Positions 1 to 12,220 of a stretch of 64,000 nucleotides of DNA are shown piece by piece. The number at the start of each line of letters is the position of its first letter. Positions within the stretch are counted from its first letter, which is position 1. The position numbers and the translations under genes were made by a program. Under the pieces are notes generated by a model. The model worked only from the letters and a program-made list of their open reading frames with translations, had not been told where the DNA came from and did not search any database. Origin of the DNA: Thermothelomyces thermophilus ATCC 42464 (taxonomy: Eukaryota > Ascomycota > Sordariomycetes > Sordariales > Chaetomiaceae); NCBI RefSeq assembly GCF_000226095.1, contig NC_016475.1, positions 2,542,001 to 2,606,000 on the forward strand, given 5' to 3'.

Positions 1-2512
1 CTTTGCCAGCGTCAGTCTCCGCTGTCGGCTTAGCCTCCGGCTCCGACACCTCTTCCTTGGCCGCCCCCCCAGTATTTAGCACACCCTCGTCGGGATCAAT
101 TTCGAAGAAAGTGGTCGCCGACACGAAAGTGAACGTTGCAGCCGGCTTCGCCTCGGGGGAAGCAGTAGCCGCCGCCTTGGCAGCAGCAGCAGCAGCGGGA
201 GCCCTCCTCTGAGGGCCCCTAGCCCGGCCCTTGCGCGCATCGCTAAGCGGCGCCCTCTCCTTCGCCTCGGCCTGGCCGTCCTCCTTGGCCGCCCCAGAGC
301 CAGCAGGTTCTTCCTTCTTGGAAGGTGGCGCCTGTGGACCCAGCTGCAGACGCCTGTTGAGGTCGTTCATGAAGCCGGCCTGCAGGGCAGCAATCTTGGA
401 GCCCATCGGGCGGGCGGGCACGGCAGGTTTCTGGCGGGGTGGGGTGGCGGCCTCGGCCGGTTCGAGACCGCCCGATGGGGGGCCGGCTTTGACGGGCCGG
501 GCGGGGATCTGAGGCTTGGGCCGCGACGGCACGGCGGGCTTGTCATCAGTTGACGGCTGCCTCGGCTTGGGGCGATTGGGTATGGGAGGCTTCTCGGCGG
601 GCGAAGGCGCCTCCGGAGACTTGGGCTTGGCCGGGGCCCGCTCGAGCACCTCGGGCTTCGGGGCTTCGACAGGGGAGGGCGATGGTGGGGCATCGTCCTG
701 CTGTGCCGTAGAGACCGTGGTCTCGAGCTGCAGGCTTTCGGGCACGTCCTCCCAGACATCACGGCTTGGAAACCGGTGCTGCATGGCCGGGCGGGCAGCC
801 GACGTCTCGGCGACGAGGTGCTGCTTCTGGTGCTCCACCCATGAGGGCTTGTGCGCGGCACGCTCTCCATGAGCTTCCTTCTCGGCGAGTTCTTCCTGAT
901 AGCGGGCAAAGGCTTGTACCGGCGTTTCGCCCTCTCTAGGGGGCGGGACGGCTGCCCGCGAGGGCTCTTCTTGCTCATCGAAAAGCTCAGGAGTGGAAAC
1001 CTCCGCCGTGTACAACGTGCTGCTCGGCGCATCTTCCCAGATGTCGGCGCTGGGAAAGCGGTGGGGGTGGTTGTGAGTATTCTTGGGCTGTTCCTCCGTG
1101 GCGGGCTTCTCCGCCTCCTCCTTCTCGTCATCCTTGAAGAGCGGCTCGTATTCCTCCACGTCTTCTAGGGGCGTAGAGCGCAACTCGTACGAGGTCTCCT
1201 TATGCAGGCTGGCGGGCCGGCTCGTCGGGCGGCTCGAAGGCCCTTCGGATTCCGAAGTGTGAGGCTCGACCGCAGGCTGCTGGGAAAGTGATGACGGGTC
1301 CTTGGCGACCTCGTCGTCGGCCAGAATCGGAGTAGCGTATGGACGCTCCACCTCGTCAACGTTCGACTCGGTGTCGCTGAACATGACGGAGCGCCGACAG
1401 TTGGGCTCGTCGACGTGGATAGACGCTCGCTTGGGCTCGGGAGATGCGATCCTCGACGCCGACTCCTCGAGAGCCTGCCAACCGACCTGGTCGCTGGGGG
1501 TACCGGCATAGTCCTTGACGCCTGAAAGGGGAGTTTCCGAGGTCAGCTCCCGCAGCGGAGAGAAGTGAAGTCGCTAGTCAAACTTACCGAGACCTGAACC
1601 GCGGCTGGCGGTCTCTCTGACGATCTTGTTGAGGTCCTCTCGACTCATCGAAAAGTCATTGGGGCGATCGTAGTGATGCGGCAGATGCTCCTTCTTGAGC
1701 AGATCTGGGTGCTTCTCGTAGTACGCCTTCTCCAGTTTATCCTGGGGAACGACGCCGTGGCCATGCAACCCGTAGCTGCCCGGGGGCAGGTTTCCGTGCG
1801 CGGACGTCCTGCGCGTGTGATTCCCGCCCTTGGCGCCTTCGGCGGAGGGCGCGGGGGACGGAGCCTGGACATCGCCGGCGTTCTTGTACATGGGCACCTG
1901 CAGGCCAATCGCGGGAATACCATGTTCCTCGTCGAATTCCCTATCGGTGCCGGACAGCTGGCTGGCGGTGCTAGCTTTCTTCTTGAGGCTACGGTTCGAC
2001 GGCACGCCCGGGATGGAGTCCTCGGCGCTACTCGCCCGTCCGATGCCGAACGCGGCGGCGCGCTCGCTGTCGGTCCGGGTGACGGTCATGACGCGCTGTT
2101 TCGCGCTAGACGCGGGCAGAGACGGCTTCGGGGCGTGGAGTTTGAGATCCTCGGCCACGGTCCGGGTATGCTCGGGACTAGTGCTGCCCTCCTTGGACGA
2201 GTTTATCTCCTCAGCCAGGGCGGCATATTCCTGGCCTTCCTCGCCGAGCGAGGGCAGCTCGACCGATGTAGACCGATGGTGGACTGGATCGGATTCATGG
2301 CCATTGTAGGTTCCAACCTGAGACGTCTTGGGGGACGCAAGAAAAGAGGGCTCGTTCAGGGGCGACGGGGCGAAACGGTCGGGATTAGGGCTGGTAGAGC
2401 GCTGAAAGCGCCGGGTTGCCGGCCGCGGGGGAATCGTTGGAGTCGGCCCCTTCTCCGGGCTCCTCGAAGGTCTCGGAGGTATGGGTGGGGTGTTGGCTGT
2501 TGCAGCGGACAT
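1..2512 (-). CDS. AIM21: Aim21-family actin-patch regulator (3' end beyond window)
   Basis: Two exons are visible: 2512-1588 and 1521 to the window edge, with a 66-nt intron (GTAAGT...TTTCAG); phase is kept (CTC G|GC). At least 815 residues are encoded, with no stop before the edge. The N-terminus is Pro-rich (PPIPPRPSRSP), followed by a disordered Ser-rich region. The C-terminal half carries many PxxP stretches (PAVPSRPKP, PAVPARPMGSKIAALQAG) and the motif FMNDLNRRLQLGPQAPP, as expected of the fungal Aim21 family. In yeast Aim21 works with Tda2 at cortical actin patches, acting on barbed ends and capping protein; its name comes from a mitochondrial-inheritance screen. A motif of the form HRFPSxDxWEDxPxS occurs twice (near 1014-1064 and 742-784), suggesting an internal duplication. 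The family call rests on recognition of composition and motifs, not on an alignment. Confidence 0.8.
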
Positions 2513-4925
2513 GGTGGAAAGGAATCGAGAGGTCGGCCAACGTTGTGTTACCCAGGGTATAAGGTAGTAGTAGTAGTAGATAATTAGGGCTCATGTGCAA
2601 TTGCTATCTCTCGCGGTTGGTTGACAGCAAGAGCTCCAGATATGTGCGAACGCTAGGCTCGGAACGTCTAGATCTCTCCATCCGGGTTAACGCTGCACGG
2701 CAATAAAGTCGGTGAAGAAAACAAGATCGCGAAGGGCCCACGATGCAAGCAAGATAAGGCCCTTCGTGTGCGGTTGACGTGGTCTCGACCCAACCGTTTC
2801 AGGCCCCAGCCGATAACAAAACAAAGACCACCACCAGATCGACGATAAGCGATTGGCAGCCCAGCAAGGCACTCAGGCTATGTCCACCCACTCGTCGCGG
2901 CTTTTATCGGGCCAGAGATTCTGATCGTTACAAACCGCAGCCCAAGCCGCGATAGCAAGGTCGCGAAGTTCCAGATATCCCCGGTTCCTGAGCCGGGTTG
3001 CATGACGCAGCAGAAGAAGGGGAACGGCGATGGAGGGGCAGTGCCAAGCTTACCTTGACGTCTAATAGTCGTCTTAGATGAGCGTTTGGTGTGGTAACGC
3101 GGTGATTGGCGATCAGTGTATGGCGGGTCTGAATGTCGTGGCAATTGAAGAGTGCAAAACACAAAACGAGGGATAAAAATGGAGGATTCGATCAAGAAGG
3201 ATGCGTTGAGGGCGAGACAGCTCTTGATTAAGCCTGGAACCGGTTAGGGATCAGGGAGACACAAACAGGCCTCGGAACGATCACTTCAACCTACAGGTTA
3301 TCCTCGCGCAGCCGCTTGGGTATTCGTCATAGCTCCAGGTACGAAACACAGGGTTGGACCCTCCGCACTGTGCCGCCTACGCAGTACGGACCCCTTTCAC
3401 CCTATCGTGGCAGTCTGAAGCCTGAGCCGGGTCTCCACCGCTCAAGGCTAGAACGCCAAAATGCAGGAATCTAACGAATTCGGGCGTTTTCCAGCTGGCA
3501 CATGATACCAGTCACGCACTGCCCACGATACATTGGGGCACATTCCCAATCCACAATCACGAAATGCCAGGCCGAGGCCAGTATGCACTTCCATCGACAA
3601 ATTCAAGTATGAGTCGCCCCAGGTGGAGAGAGTTGGTGAGTGTTAGGTGCCGCACTGTCGATCCTACAGATGTACAAACTTGAGTCCGGAGTTCTGTCAC
3701 ACGCAGAGGGGATCCTTCGCGGCTGCCCCGAAACTTCCTGAAGCAGACAACGGAAGGAACACGTTGCCCAACCTTCTTCCTTGGATTCTGAGTCTCCAAA
3801 GTGCAACTCAACACGGGTGGTCTGTTCTACACCGCTCAACAGAACAGGGCCTAAAAAAATGCTTGGGCAAGAATGGAACCTAGGTATGTATGTACGTCCA
3901 AGTACTATGTATGTACGAAGTACTGTTGTCCGTACAACCCACTTGTACACCGTGCAAGCGGGTTACCCCACCATCTCCACCGCAGAACTACGGTATGGGG
4001 CGAGCCAAGGGATGCAAAGAAGCCCACGGGGAATTGCTGGGCGGCTCATTGGGCCGACGGCTCTCACCGAGTCGCGACTTGTGCGAGTCCATCCCATGAT
4101 CCAAGCCAGTCGAGAACTTGGTAGCGGGAGGTTTCCAAGACCGGACACATACATGCATTCATCCATACATGCTAGCTTGCTTACTTGCTTCTACAGGAGG
4201 GAAAAGACGAGCATCCTCTTGAGGCGGGAGTGGGCCAGTTGCCGACGGTTCTGAGCCGCGCTGCACAAAGGTAGATTCTACTGCAGCATGTTACAAGAGT
4301 TAGCGAGGATATAGAGACGTAATTACCAAAAGTCCCTCCTAGTGTTGTATCTTGGGAAGTACCTGCCTTGCTAAAAGGACAATGCTTGTGTCGTGCAGAT
4401 AGGTTGTTGACTCGAAGACGAAAACATTCGAACAATCATGAAGTGCCGAATTATGAGTATAGTTCTCCCAGGGAACAATACAGGTAACGTGTATACAAAC
4501 CCTCCAGATGGAGCTCAGCAGCAACAGCAACGGGCGTTCGGAAAAGTATCGCGAAACTGACTGACTCCCCTATCTCATCTCATGAAAGAAGCCCTAAGCG
4601 CCATGAAGAACCCGCCTCCGGTTTACCAGATACAGAAATTGTTGGATAACAGACACACTTTCTCGAATCATGCTGTCTCGTTGGCCCCTCGTCACGCCTC
4701 CACGCAGCTCGCGTGCAGGACGGCATTTCGACGTTCACTCATTCTTCACCCTCGCCTCGACTGTGCAAGGCAACCTCGGGTAGACAATCCCGACATCAGC
4801 ACCTCCAATCACACCAATGAAGCAAGAAAGGCTTCCCGCTCCTCGTGCTCCTGCTGACCTCCCATCTCCCATTTCCTGACACAGCCCCTCTCGCGTACGC
4901 CCAAGATGGCAAGCAGGCTCAAAGC
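2513..4925. other. Intergenic region, Aim21 promoter and TVP18 3' side
   Basis: No convincing gene is seen. Short open frames here lack domains and are broken by stops in all neighbouring frames. A cluster of alternating GTA/TAC words lies at about 3883-3950 (see the dispersed-motif finding). The 2513-2600 part is the leader of the Aim21 gene. Confidence 0.6.
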
Positions 4926-5716
4926 TCATACAATCATCTGCGCGACGCCCGCCCCGCCAAGCGTCTTGCTCCCGACAAACGCCTGGCCCTTGATGCCCGC
5001 CAGGAGGTAGCATATTCCGGTGAGAGTCAAGAACACGGCGGCGGCGATCAGCGAGGTGGGGCTGCCGCCATCGAGCAGCGTCAGCCACTGGGGCAGGGCC
5101 ATGCCCGCGTAGGCAGCGGCGCGCATGTAGTTGGTCGTGATCTTACGGATGATGTTGTCGAACTTGGACGAGGTGGGGCAGATGCGGAGGAGGAGGGGCA
5201 CTTCAATGAAGAGGATCAGGAAGGAGGATGCTCTGTTCGGGGAGGAGGAAGCAAAGCAAAGCCGGTCAGCTTGGTCGGGTCACCTGTGGTGTTGTTTGTG
5301 AAAGAAAACGTACAAGCAAATGGCGGCCATGATGATGATGAGGGGGCGCGTCAAGTAGAACAGATTTGCGATGCCGAGCGCAAAGCAGAGGATCATGGTT
5401 AGGATGCCCAGCCTGGTGGCGGGTCATGTTAGCTCGCAGTCCGTAGCATTCATTCTGAGATCCTGTCGCCGGCCCGTGCCGACGGGGGTAATATCTTCCA
5501 GCTCTTTACAAAATGGTGTGTGCTGCGCCGCGGGACTTAGGAGGATGCTCACCATTGCCCGTAGATACCTGCAGCGGAGCATGTCAGTAGCAATATCTCT
5601 GCGGCTCGGCTTTCGAGCATGGAGCTCTATCCTGGCCACGTAACATGGAGGCCGGGAGAAACAGCGAGATCAGACATACTGAAGTTGCGCGTTGCGAATT
5701 CCTCCTTCAACGACAT
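4926..5716 (-). CDS. TVP18: Golgi membrane protein TVP18
   Basis: Four exons: 5716-5680, 5568-5553, 5412-5314 and 5232-4926, giving 152 residues. Exon 2 is only 16 nt. The product starts MSLKEEFATRNFSIYGQWLG and contains the family signatures FALGIANLFY, IEVPLLLRICPTSSKFD and NYMRAAAYAGMA. Four hydrophobic segments are visible (about residues 18-37, 45-68, 90-105 and 115-135). TVP18 is a small four-span protein of Golgi/Tlg2-containing vesicles; its molecular role is poorly defined. Length matches the family (about 150 residues). All introns have GTRNGT donors (GTATGT, GTGAGC, GTACGT) and CAG acceptors, and every junction preserves phase. Identification is strong; the microexon is inferred from protein continuity (NFS-IYGQW). 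Confidence 0.92.
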
Positions 5717-6751
5717 CTTGCCGGTGCTTCAAGGTTCCCTCGGCCAAAAGTAACTGTGGATGCTCTCGAGCTAGTTGGTTGGTTCCGGGTACCTCAAGAA
5801 TGCCAGCGATAGCCTGCTTCTGATCGACGGCCGAGCCTCAAAGCGATCCTGTCGCGCGGGTGCTCTGCCAGCTGCTGGTGGCTCGGGTTGCCGATGCGAT
5901 GCGCGACGACGACCGAACAAGCGCCTGCTGCTTTCAACGTCGCAAAGGATCAAGCAATCGGGAGCCGAAAAAGGGTCGTTCGGCGCTCTAGTCGTTTCGC
6001 AGGGTCCTGTCAAAGGAGAATATTTTGCTATATTTCTTCACAGAGCAACGCAGTTGCTTGTTTGGCTGGAGGTTCAGTCGCTGCTCGATCGACGGCCGCG
6101 TAGGTAAGGTAACGTAAGCTCCAGCAAAGCCTCACAATGAAAACAGTTAGCACGTTGTCATTTGGCGGCGGCGGAGGCTCAGGCGGAAACCCGGGCCTAG
6201 TGGGACTGAAGATCTGATTGGTCGCATCAATGGACCCCATCTGCTTCCCAGGCCAACAAACCCGACAAGGGCGGGGGCCCCACTCATCAACGGTCACTAC
6301 ACCAGAAGGGTCAGGTCATCGTCTTGCAGGGAATTTCCGAAACGGGAACTGCGACACCATCGCGAACTCGGGCAGGGGAAGCTGCGACTCAGTGTTGGTC
6401 CCGGTCTCTGACGCTCAACTGATGGGGTTTGATTGCAGGTGCTGTGACATCGTACTAGGAATTTCTCTAAGATCGACCGAGGAACTCCATTCTATGATGA
6501 TCAGATTATCATCAGCCCCTATCCAGGTGCCTGTTAGGTCCGCTGAAACTACAATGTACGTCCGTACTTTTTTCTTCCTTCTTTCCTTCCTTCTTTCCTG
6601 TCTCTCTTATCTTATCACTTTTGCCTTTTCTCCCCACCTTCCGTCTACTTTACCTCTTAATTTCGTCAGAAACTTCAAGCCGAATTCTTCCAGCGGGTAT
6701 CTCAAAGACCGCAAAGGGAAGAAAAAAAAAAAATTAACACTGAAACTTCTT
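5717..6751. other. Intergenic region between TVP18 and the MFS gene
   Basis: This holds the TVP18 promoter and the 3' flank of the transporter gene. A pyrimidine-rich stretch lies at about 6568-6640 and an A-run at 6721-6733. No gene is seen; long frames that begin here on the plus strand run antisense into the transporter and look like GC-driven shadows. Confidence 0.6.
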
Positions 6752-8322
6752 CTAGAGGATTCCAAGGCGCCTCCAAAAGAAAGCACTTCCACCCACAAAG
6801 GCCGAGACTCCAGTGTACACAATCAAGCTTCCGAAACCGCTTCCATAGCCTCCTGGCGCCCGGCCCAACCACGGACGGCCGCGGAGGAGCAGGTCGCTCA
6901 GAGGTCCCGACACGACATTGCCAAGTCCCCTGCCCGCACACAGCCATGCAAACACGAGGGAGGGGTCGAGGTATGCGTGGTGCGCGTGCTCGTCCTCCTC
7001 CGGGTCCCTTGGATTCGCCGTCTCCCGCATGATTCCCGGCCAGATGGACGTGTAGCCGCCGGCAAACAGCCCGTACGCAACGGAGAAGGCGTACGTCCCG
7101 GCAAGGGTCGACGTCAACCCCCACAGCATCAGCGCCGCCGCGCTGGCCCCGGCCGCCGACAGGACAAGACATGTCGTGACCGGCATCCTGTCCGTCATGG
7201 TGCCCAGGGTCACCGAACTCAGGATTGCGGCGATGTTGGAGAGCAGCACGGTCAGGGCGGCCCGCGTCGTGGACACGCCGAAAGTGGCGCGTGCGTAGGA
7301 CGGGAGGTAGACGCCTGGGAGGAAGTACCCCGTCGCCTGGACGACGTTGGCGAGCTGGTACAGCAGCAGCCGTCGCCGCTGCCGCCGCCTCGACAGGGCG
7401 CGGCTCACGTTCTTGAAGGCCGAGAGGCGCCCGCTGGTCGCCGCGGCGGCCGACAGGGACGGCCGGGGGCGGACAAAGTACGACAGCGGCGGGGCGAACA
7501 GGAATAGCACCACGGCCCAGACGCGCAGCGCCGTTCGGAAGCCGTACGCCGTCAGGAGCGCCTCCAGCACCAGCGGCAGCACCGCACCCCCGAACCCGGC
7601 GGCGCTCCACATGATGCCGTAGGCCATGCCCTTACGCCGTGCGAACCACTCGTCCGTGTAGATGATGCTCGGGCAGTAGGCGAAGCAGCCGCCCAGGCCG
7701 AAGAGGACGCCCTGCGTTGCGATGAGTTGCGCGGTTGTGGTGGCGAGGGAGCTGAGCCCGATGGTGAGCGAGGCGAAGGTCAGCCCCCCGAGGGTGAAAT
7801 AGCGGGCCCAGCGCGGGCGGAGGCGGCTGAGGGCTATGACGAAGGGGGTCACGATGTACATGACACCCTGCTCATGAGTTTAGCGGCTTGTGATGCAGAG
7901 TGGCCTTCCGGGCGAGAAAAAGAGCGAAGCTCACCAGAGTGGTAGTGCCGATGACGGCGATATTGCCATCGCCCCGGAAAGGTAAGTGGGACGTATAGTA
8001 TTCCTGGAAGACGCCAAAGGAGAAACCGAATCCTTGAAGAACAAGCGTGGTAAATCAGTATCCCATACAAATGTTCTCTACCTTGGCAAAGCAGCCGAAG
8101 ACGGGGGAAGAAAATCTTACCCCACACCAGGGCCTCGACAGTCCAACAGGCCGCAAGGAAGAGCCACGCATCTTTGCCCGTGTCGGCAGGGGGCAGTGAG
8201 AACTCGTTTTGTGTTGGAGGTTGAGCACCATCGCCGCTGTGGTCGTTTGCTTCCCTTATCGCCGTGGCGGCAGTAGCCAGCCCGGGGCCGCGGTTGTCCA
8301 GCTCCACTTCAGAGCAGCTCAT
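6752..8322 (-). CDS. Major facilitator, monocarboxylate-transporter (MCT/Mch) type
   Basis: Three exons: 8322-8121, 8032-7935 and 7867-6752; 471 residues. The N-terminal cytosolic stretch (about 45 residues) is followed by KDAWLFLAACWTVEALVWG, then GFGFSFGVFQEYYTSH, the characteristic first-helix region of fungal MCT-like permeases. Further signatures are FGLGGCFAYCPSI and EWFARRKGMAYGIMWSAAGFGG. About twelve hydrophobic segments are seen, with a basic loop (RRRQRRRLL) in the centre. Family members are proton-coupled or facilitated carriers of small monocarboxylates or unknown solutes, at the plasma membrane or an organelle; the substrate cannot be told from sequence. An in-frame ATG 21 nt upstream (8343) is a possible alternative start; 8322 (MSCSEVELD) was chosen because the longer version adds only a short hydrophobic stretch. 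Confidence 0.85.
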
Positions 8323-9750
8323 GAAGACGACATAAAAACACAAACTGTCTAGAGTCGAGATGTGAAGCGAATGCGCAACCAGCCTCGTGTTGTCAAGAAA
8401 AGAGGTCGAGCGTCAACTGCCGTGGTGGGTGTTAGATATGCTGGAAGCTCTGCGCCCTTCCGGAGATCGGTGGGGATGCAGATGGATGCGGATAACCCCG
8501 GCCGGCCCCCGGTTCGGACCCTCGTCATCATATTCAGCAGTCTAAGCGCGACAACAAGGGAAATAGATTGAGCCGGCAACAACCGAATGAAGGGGTCTGG
8601 CGACTCCGGTACCGGGTGGTCTATTGGGGCTGCGGTTCCCCTTTCTAGATACCCTTATTCTGTGGAGGCTCTTACATCGCCTTCAAAGTTTCAGATTGAA
8701 CGAAGTCACCGGCTACTTTCAACGAGACCAATCTCATTGAGATGGCATCTACCGTAAGCGGCGAGCCATTTTTTTATTTTTGCTTTTAACTTCTTTTGTT
8801 ATAGCTGCCCCGGGTCAGACAGTCGGCCGGGAGCGACGAGAAGGCAGTGCGGAAGAGGCCGGAGGGAGGGAGGGAGGGCAAGGCATTCGTGATGAACAAC
8901 GCGTGCGAGAACGGCCAATGCCCCTCCTCTTTAATGATTGACGCCATGGGATGATCCAGTCCGAGACCCTTCGCGAGGCGGATGACATGGGAACAGCACC
9001 ACTCTTGAGAGCAGAGCTAAATGGGAGGGTAGGCGTAGGGAGAGGAACACGAACAATACAGAGAGACCGCCACGCTGGGACCGACCCCCCAACCTGCCCA
9101 TCAAACCTTACCTCAAAACTTTTGTCCTGAATCAATTCCTACATGATCCAGAATGATTACCTTGAAGGTCATTGAGGGTTTTGCCCCTCCTAGGTTACCT
9201 GCATTTGTGCCATCCGCCGAATGATCCTTGGCCCCTTTCGGTCGAGTCGAGACAATATCTCGACATGATATCAGGTGTCTGCTGCAAATCCCGGATCCGA
9301 GAGTCCGCATGTGATGCTCCGATCGTTGCCGGGCCTGCTGCAGCTTGGTATATGAGCAATGGCACGGGCAACCACCGCAGCGGGCATTGCTCAGGGCGAC
9401 AGACAGAACTGTATCGGCCGCAGCACGCCCATACGAACCCCATTTGCATGGCTCACAATTCCATCTGGTATTGATTGAACCAAGCTAAACTCACTTGAGG
9501 CACCCACTAGGTGCAAATTTCATCCTATCCTCGGTCGATGTTGCACACCCCCGCCCGGCCCCTTTCTCGCCGCTTCTTTACGGGAACCAGAAGCGGCACA
9601 CGAGACGGCCCCAGATTCCCCCCACGTCCTTTTCTTTCCGTGCCGTCCTCACCAAACCAGAGGAGACGCTACGAGTCCCACCCAACCTTGGCGAGGCGAC
9701 GTCACGGCCGTCTGGCACTAGGTCGGTCGCAGGGACAGGTTTACTCGCAC
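8323..9750. other. Intergenic region upstream of the MFS gene
   Basis: No gene is recognised. A four-run G-quadruplex-type sequence lies at 8864-8878. The remainder is mixed-composition sequence with only short frames; part is the 3' flank of NTF2. Confidence 0.55.
8864..8878 (+). repeat. G-quadruplex-type motif (GGGA)n
   Basis: Four GGG runs separated by single A residues, matching the canonical G3N1 quadruplex pattern. It lies in intergenic DNA between the MFS gene promoter and the NTF2 3' end. Confidence 0.6.
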
Positions 9751-10780
9751 TTAACCGTAGACCAGCTTGAAGATGTCGTTAAAGACGAACCACTGGCCAG
9801 CCGGGTCCTGGCAGAGCTGGAAAGCCTGCGAGTAGGAAAGGGGATTCTGCTCTTCGTCAACCTGTTGAGAAAAGAAGAAGAAAAGGCACGCGCTCATGTT
9901 AGCTATGACATATTCCTAGTGCGGCGCTGTACGCTCGAATATCAAGCAGATTCAAAGCGCGACGTACCAAAAGTTGCCCGGTCACTAGGATGATGATGCC
10001 GCCATTGGGTGTGGGCTGCGCATCGAGGGCGCTGATCTTGTGGGTGATTTTTTGGAAGGGAAGGCTCTTGAGAACACCGGTCAGCAGCTGACCGACTTTC
10101 TTCTTTCCTATCCTCTTTTTGGTGCACTCGGTCCAAAAGAGGGGGGAGGGGTGGCTTCTTGCCAGAGCAATCATACCGTGAGCTTCTCAACAATGCTAGC
10201 AACGCCGAGTGATTGCGAGCTCTCAAACGTAAGCATCGAGTTTTCTCTCTGTTTTCTCGGGCGATTCCATGGTCAGCCTCTCGTTCTACATGCTCCCTCC
10301 GGGCCTCCCCTTGCCGAAGCCGAGACAACATCCAGAATGGACCGCGTCGGGGACGAGGCGAGTACGTACGTAGAGACCAGCCAGATTCTTGCGGTCCGCG
10401 TCAAAGGTGGTGTAGTAGTGCTCGACGAACTGCGCTGTAAAGGGGGGGGACGGGGGGCGTCAGGGTTAGAAATCGGCGAAGCGGGATGGCATATTCGTGC
10501 TGATTGCGCGGGGTAGGTCGGCATGGGGGGCGGAATCTGCACTCACTCGCAATATTCTGGAAATCGACTGTGGCGAGGTCAGCAGGGAACGCGATTCTAC
10601 AAATGACAGGTTGAGTCGACGTGAAGCCGCCCTCAGGGGTGACAGTTGGTACATCGCGGGGGAAACAAGTAATCTCCGTCTCCGCCGCGCATTGCGTGCA
10701 CCTCTGGGATACGGTGAAATGCAACCAGGTCTCGTTGAGAAATAAAAAAATAAAGAGACTAAAAACTTACTAGTAGCCAT
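9751..10780 (-). CDS. NTF2: Nuclear transport factor 2
   Basis: Six exons: 10780-10771, 10567-10547, 10434-10370, 10248-10177, 10066-9968 and 9861-9751, totalling 125 residues, exactly the size of yeast Ntf2. The first coding exon is only 10 nt (MAT plus one base) and the second 21 nt. Visible family signatures are FVEHYYTTFDADRKNLAGLY, SMLTFES, LPFQKITHKISALDAQP, GGIIILVTGQLL and the C-terminal QDPAGQWFVFNDIFKLVYG. NTF2 is a cone-shaped homodimer that binds RanGDP and FxFG nucleoporins and carries RanGDP into the nucleus. All acceptors are AG and donors GTAAGT, GTGAGT, GTACGT, GTATGA and GTACGT. The call is secure; the only weak donor is GTATGA. Confidence 0.95.
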
Positions 10781-12220
10781 CTTGACGGTTCTATCCCGGA
10801 AAAGCTCAGAGAAACTGCGGAAGGTGACGTTGGAGGAGTGCCCTGGGGGTTGCTGACAGAGACGACGGTTAGGTCTTGGATATGTATGGAAGTTTGCGAT
10901 AGCTACCCGACCCTCAAGCACCACAAGAGCGAAGCGGGGCTCTCAAAATGCAAGCGTGGGGTTACTTGCAGCCTTAGGCAGGAAGCCATCGGCCAGGCAC
11001 CGTTCATCAGGCAGGGCCGGGGGGGACCAATTTGCTTGGGTGGATCCATCCAACCGCGAGCCCGACGACCCGGAACCTGCCCGCGCCCCCAACACCAAAA
11101 TAAATTTCACGTTCCGCAGATTTCGACACTCCGACTGACTCTTTCCTCCGTGTCTCCTTTCCCCCACTGGACATGCGTGCTCACCACGACAAGTCCTAAA
11201 GGAGCATTGAGGTAAGACGGATCGCGCGCCCTTGAGCGGTAGTCTTTTTCTTATCTCGCCTCTCCCTTACCATGATGACAAAATTCTTCTTTAAGAACGG
11301 CCAACTGAATTTTCCATGTTGATCCTTCAAATCATCAAGCTCAACAGTCTGACTCATACCCTTGCATTCTTCTATTTGATCCACTCAGCGCACGGCTCTT
11401 GGGTATACAGATGGCTAACCATTGAGTAGGTGACCGTGTGGTGGCCTCAAGCGGTGCAATTGGGCGTAGATATGTCTCGCGTTGGGCGGCGAGGTCACTG
11501 GAGCGTCTCCGGACTTGGGCTGGCCCCGGGTTAGTTAGGTGCCTTGTTTTGCGTCTAGAGCCTCCTTAGCTTCGGCCAGTGAATGCAAAAATAGCAATTC
11601 AGTCCTTAATGCCCGACCTTTTGATGTGATTGTTTGGCGAGCCCATCCGCGTGAGCTCGTAGGCGAGCATGCTCAAAGTTAAGGTATTAGCTAAACCGAG
11701 TACAGATACACTGCGAAGAGAGAGAGATGTCTTTGAATCGTCGAGGTCGATTCTTCTCGACTACTACTCGAACAACGGCTCTAGCAATTGCCGCTTTCTC
11801 AGTCCGACAAGCCGCTTCATCCTCCTTGAGCAGACCTTCGCTGTATACAGCTCCGTCACTTCCCACACCCACTCAACCTGCGGAGCAAAGGACAGGCCCC
11901 TGTAGATGAGGCGGCAAAGCAGAGATCCGCAAGTTTCCCGCGAGAAATTGATAATGCGCCCATCCCCAGCGCAATCCCTCTCCTAGTCCGAAGCCGTCTC
12001 CATCTCTGCGCCACCCCAAAAAGCCCAAGGAATCCAAGACGCCCAGATATCTTTTTCTTTTTTTTTTCTCTTTTGCGTATCGTATAACAGCAACGCGGAG
12101 CGGCGTCGTCCGTCCGTTGATGTCATTGATAGACCAAACAGCAAAACAAGCCAATCATAGGAGTAAATCACAGCTGACCCCGAAAGAACTCTGCACTGGA
12201 CATGGTCCGCACCCCGCCGA
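10781..12220. other. Intergenic region, NTF2 promoter side
   Basis: No gene is seen. It contains the NTF2 upstream region and the 3' flank of the DUF7918-like gene. A T-run (about 12052-12068) and pyrimidine stretches are the only compositional features. Confidence 0.55.

Noticed and set aside
6218-7507. 429-codon plus-strand open frame opposite the MFS gene
   Set aside because: It is antisense to a clear twelve-span transporter, has no domain, and its start lies in non-coding sequence; GC-rich codons on the other strand explain it.
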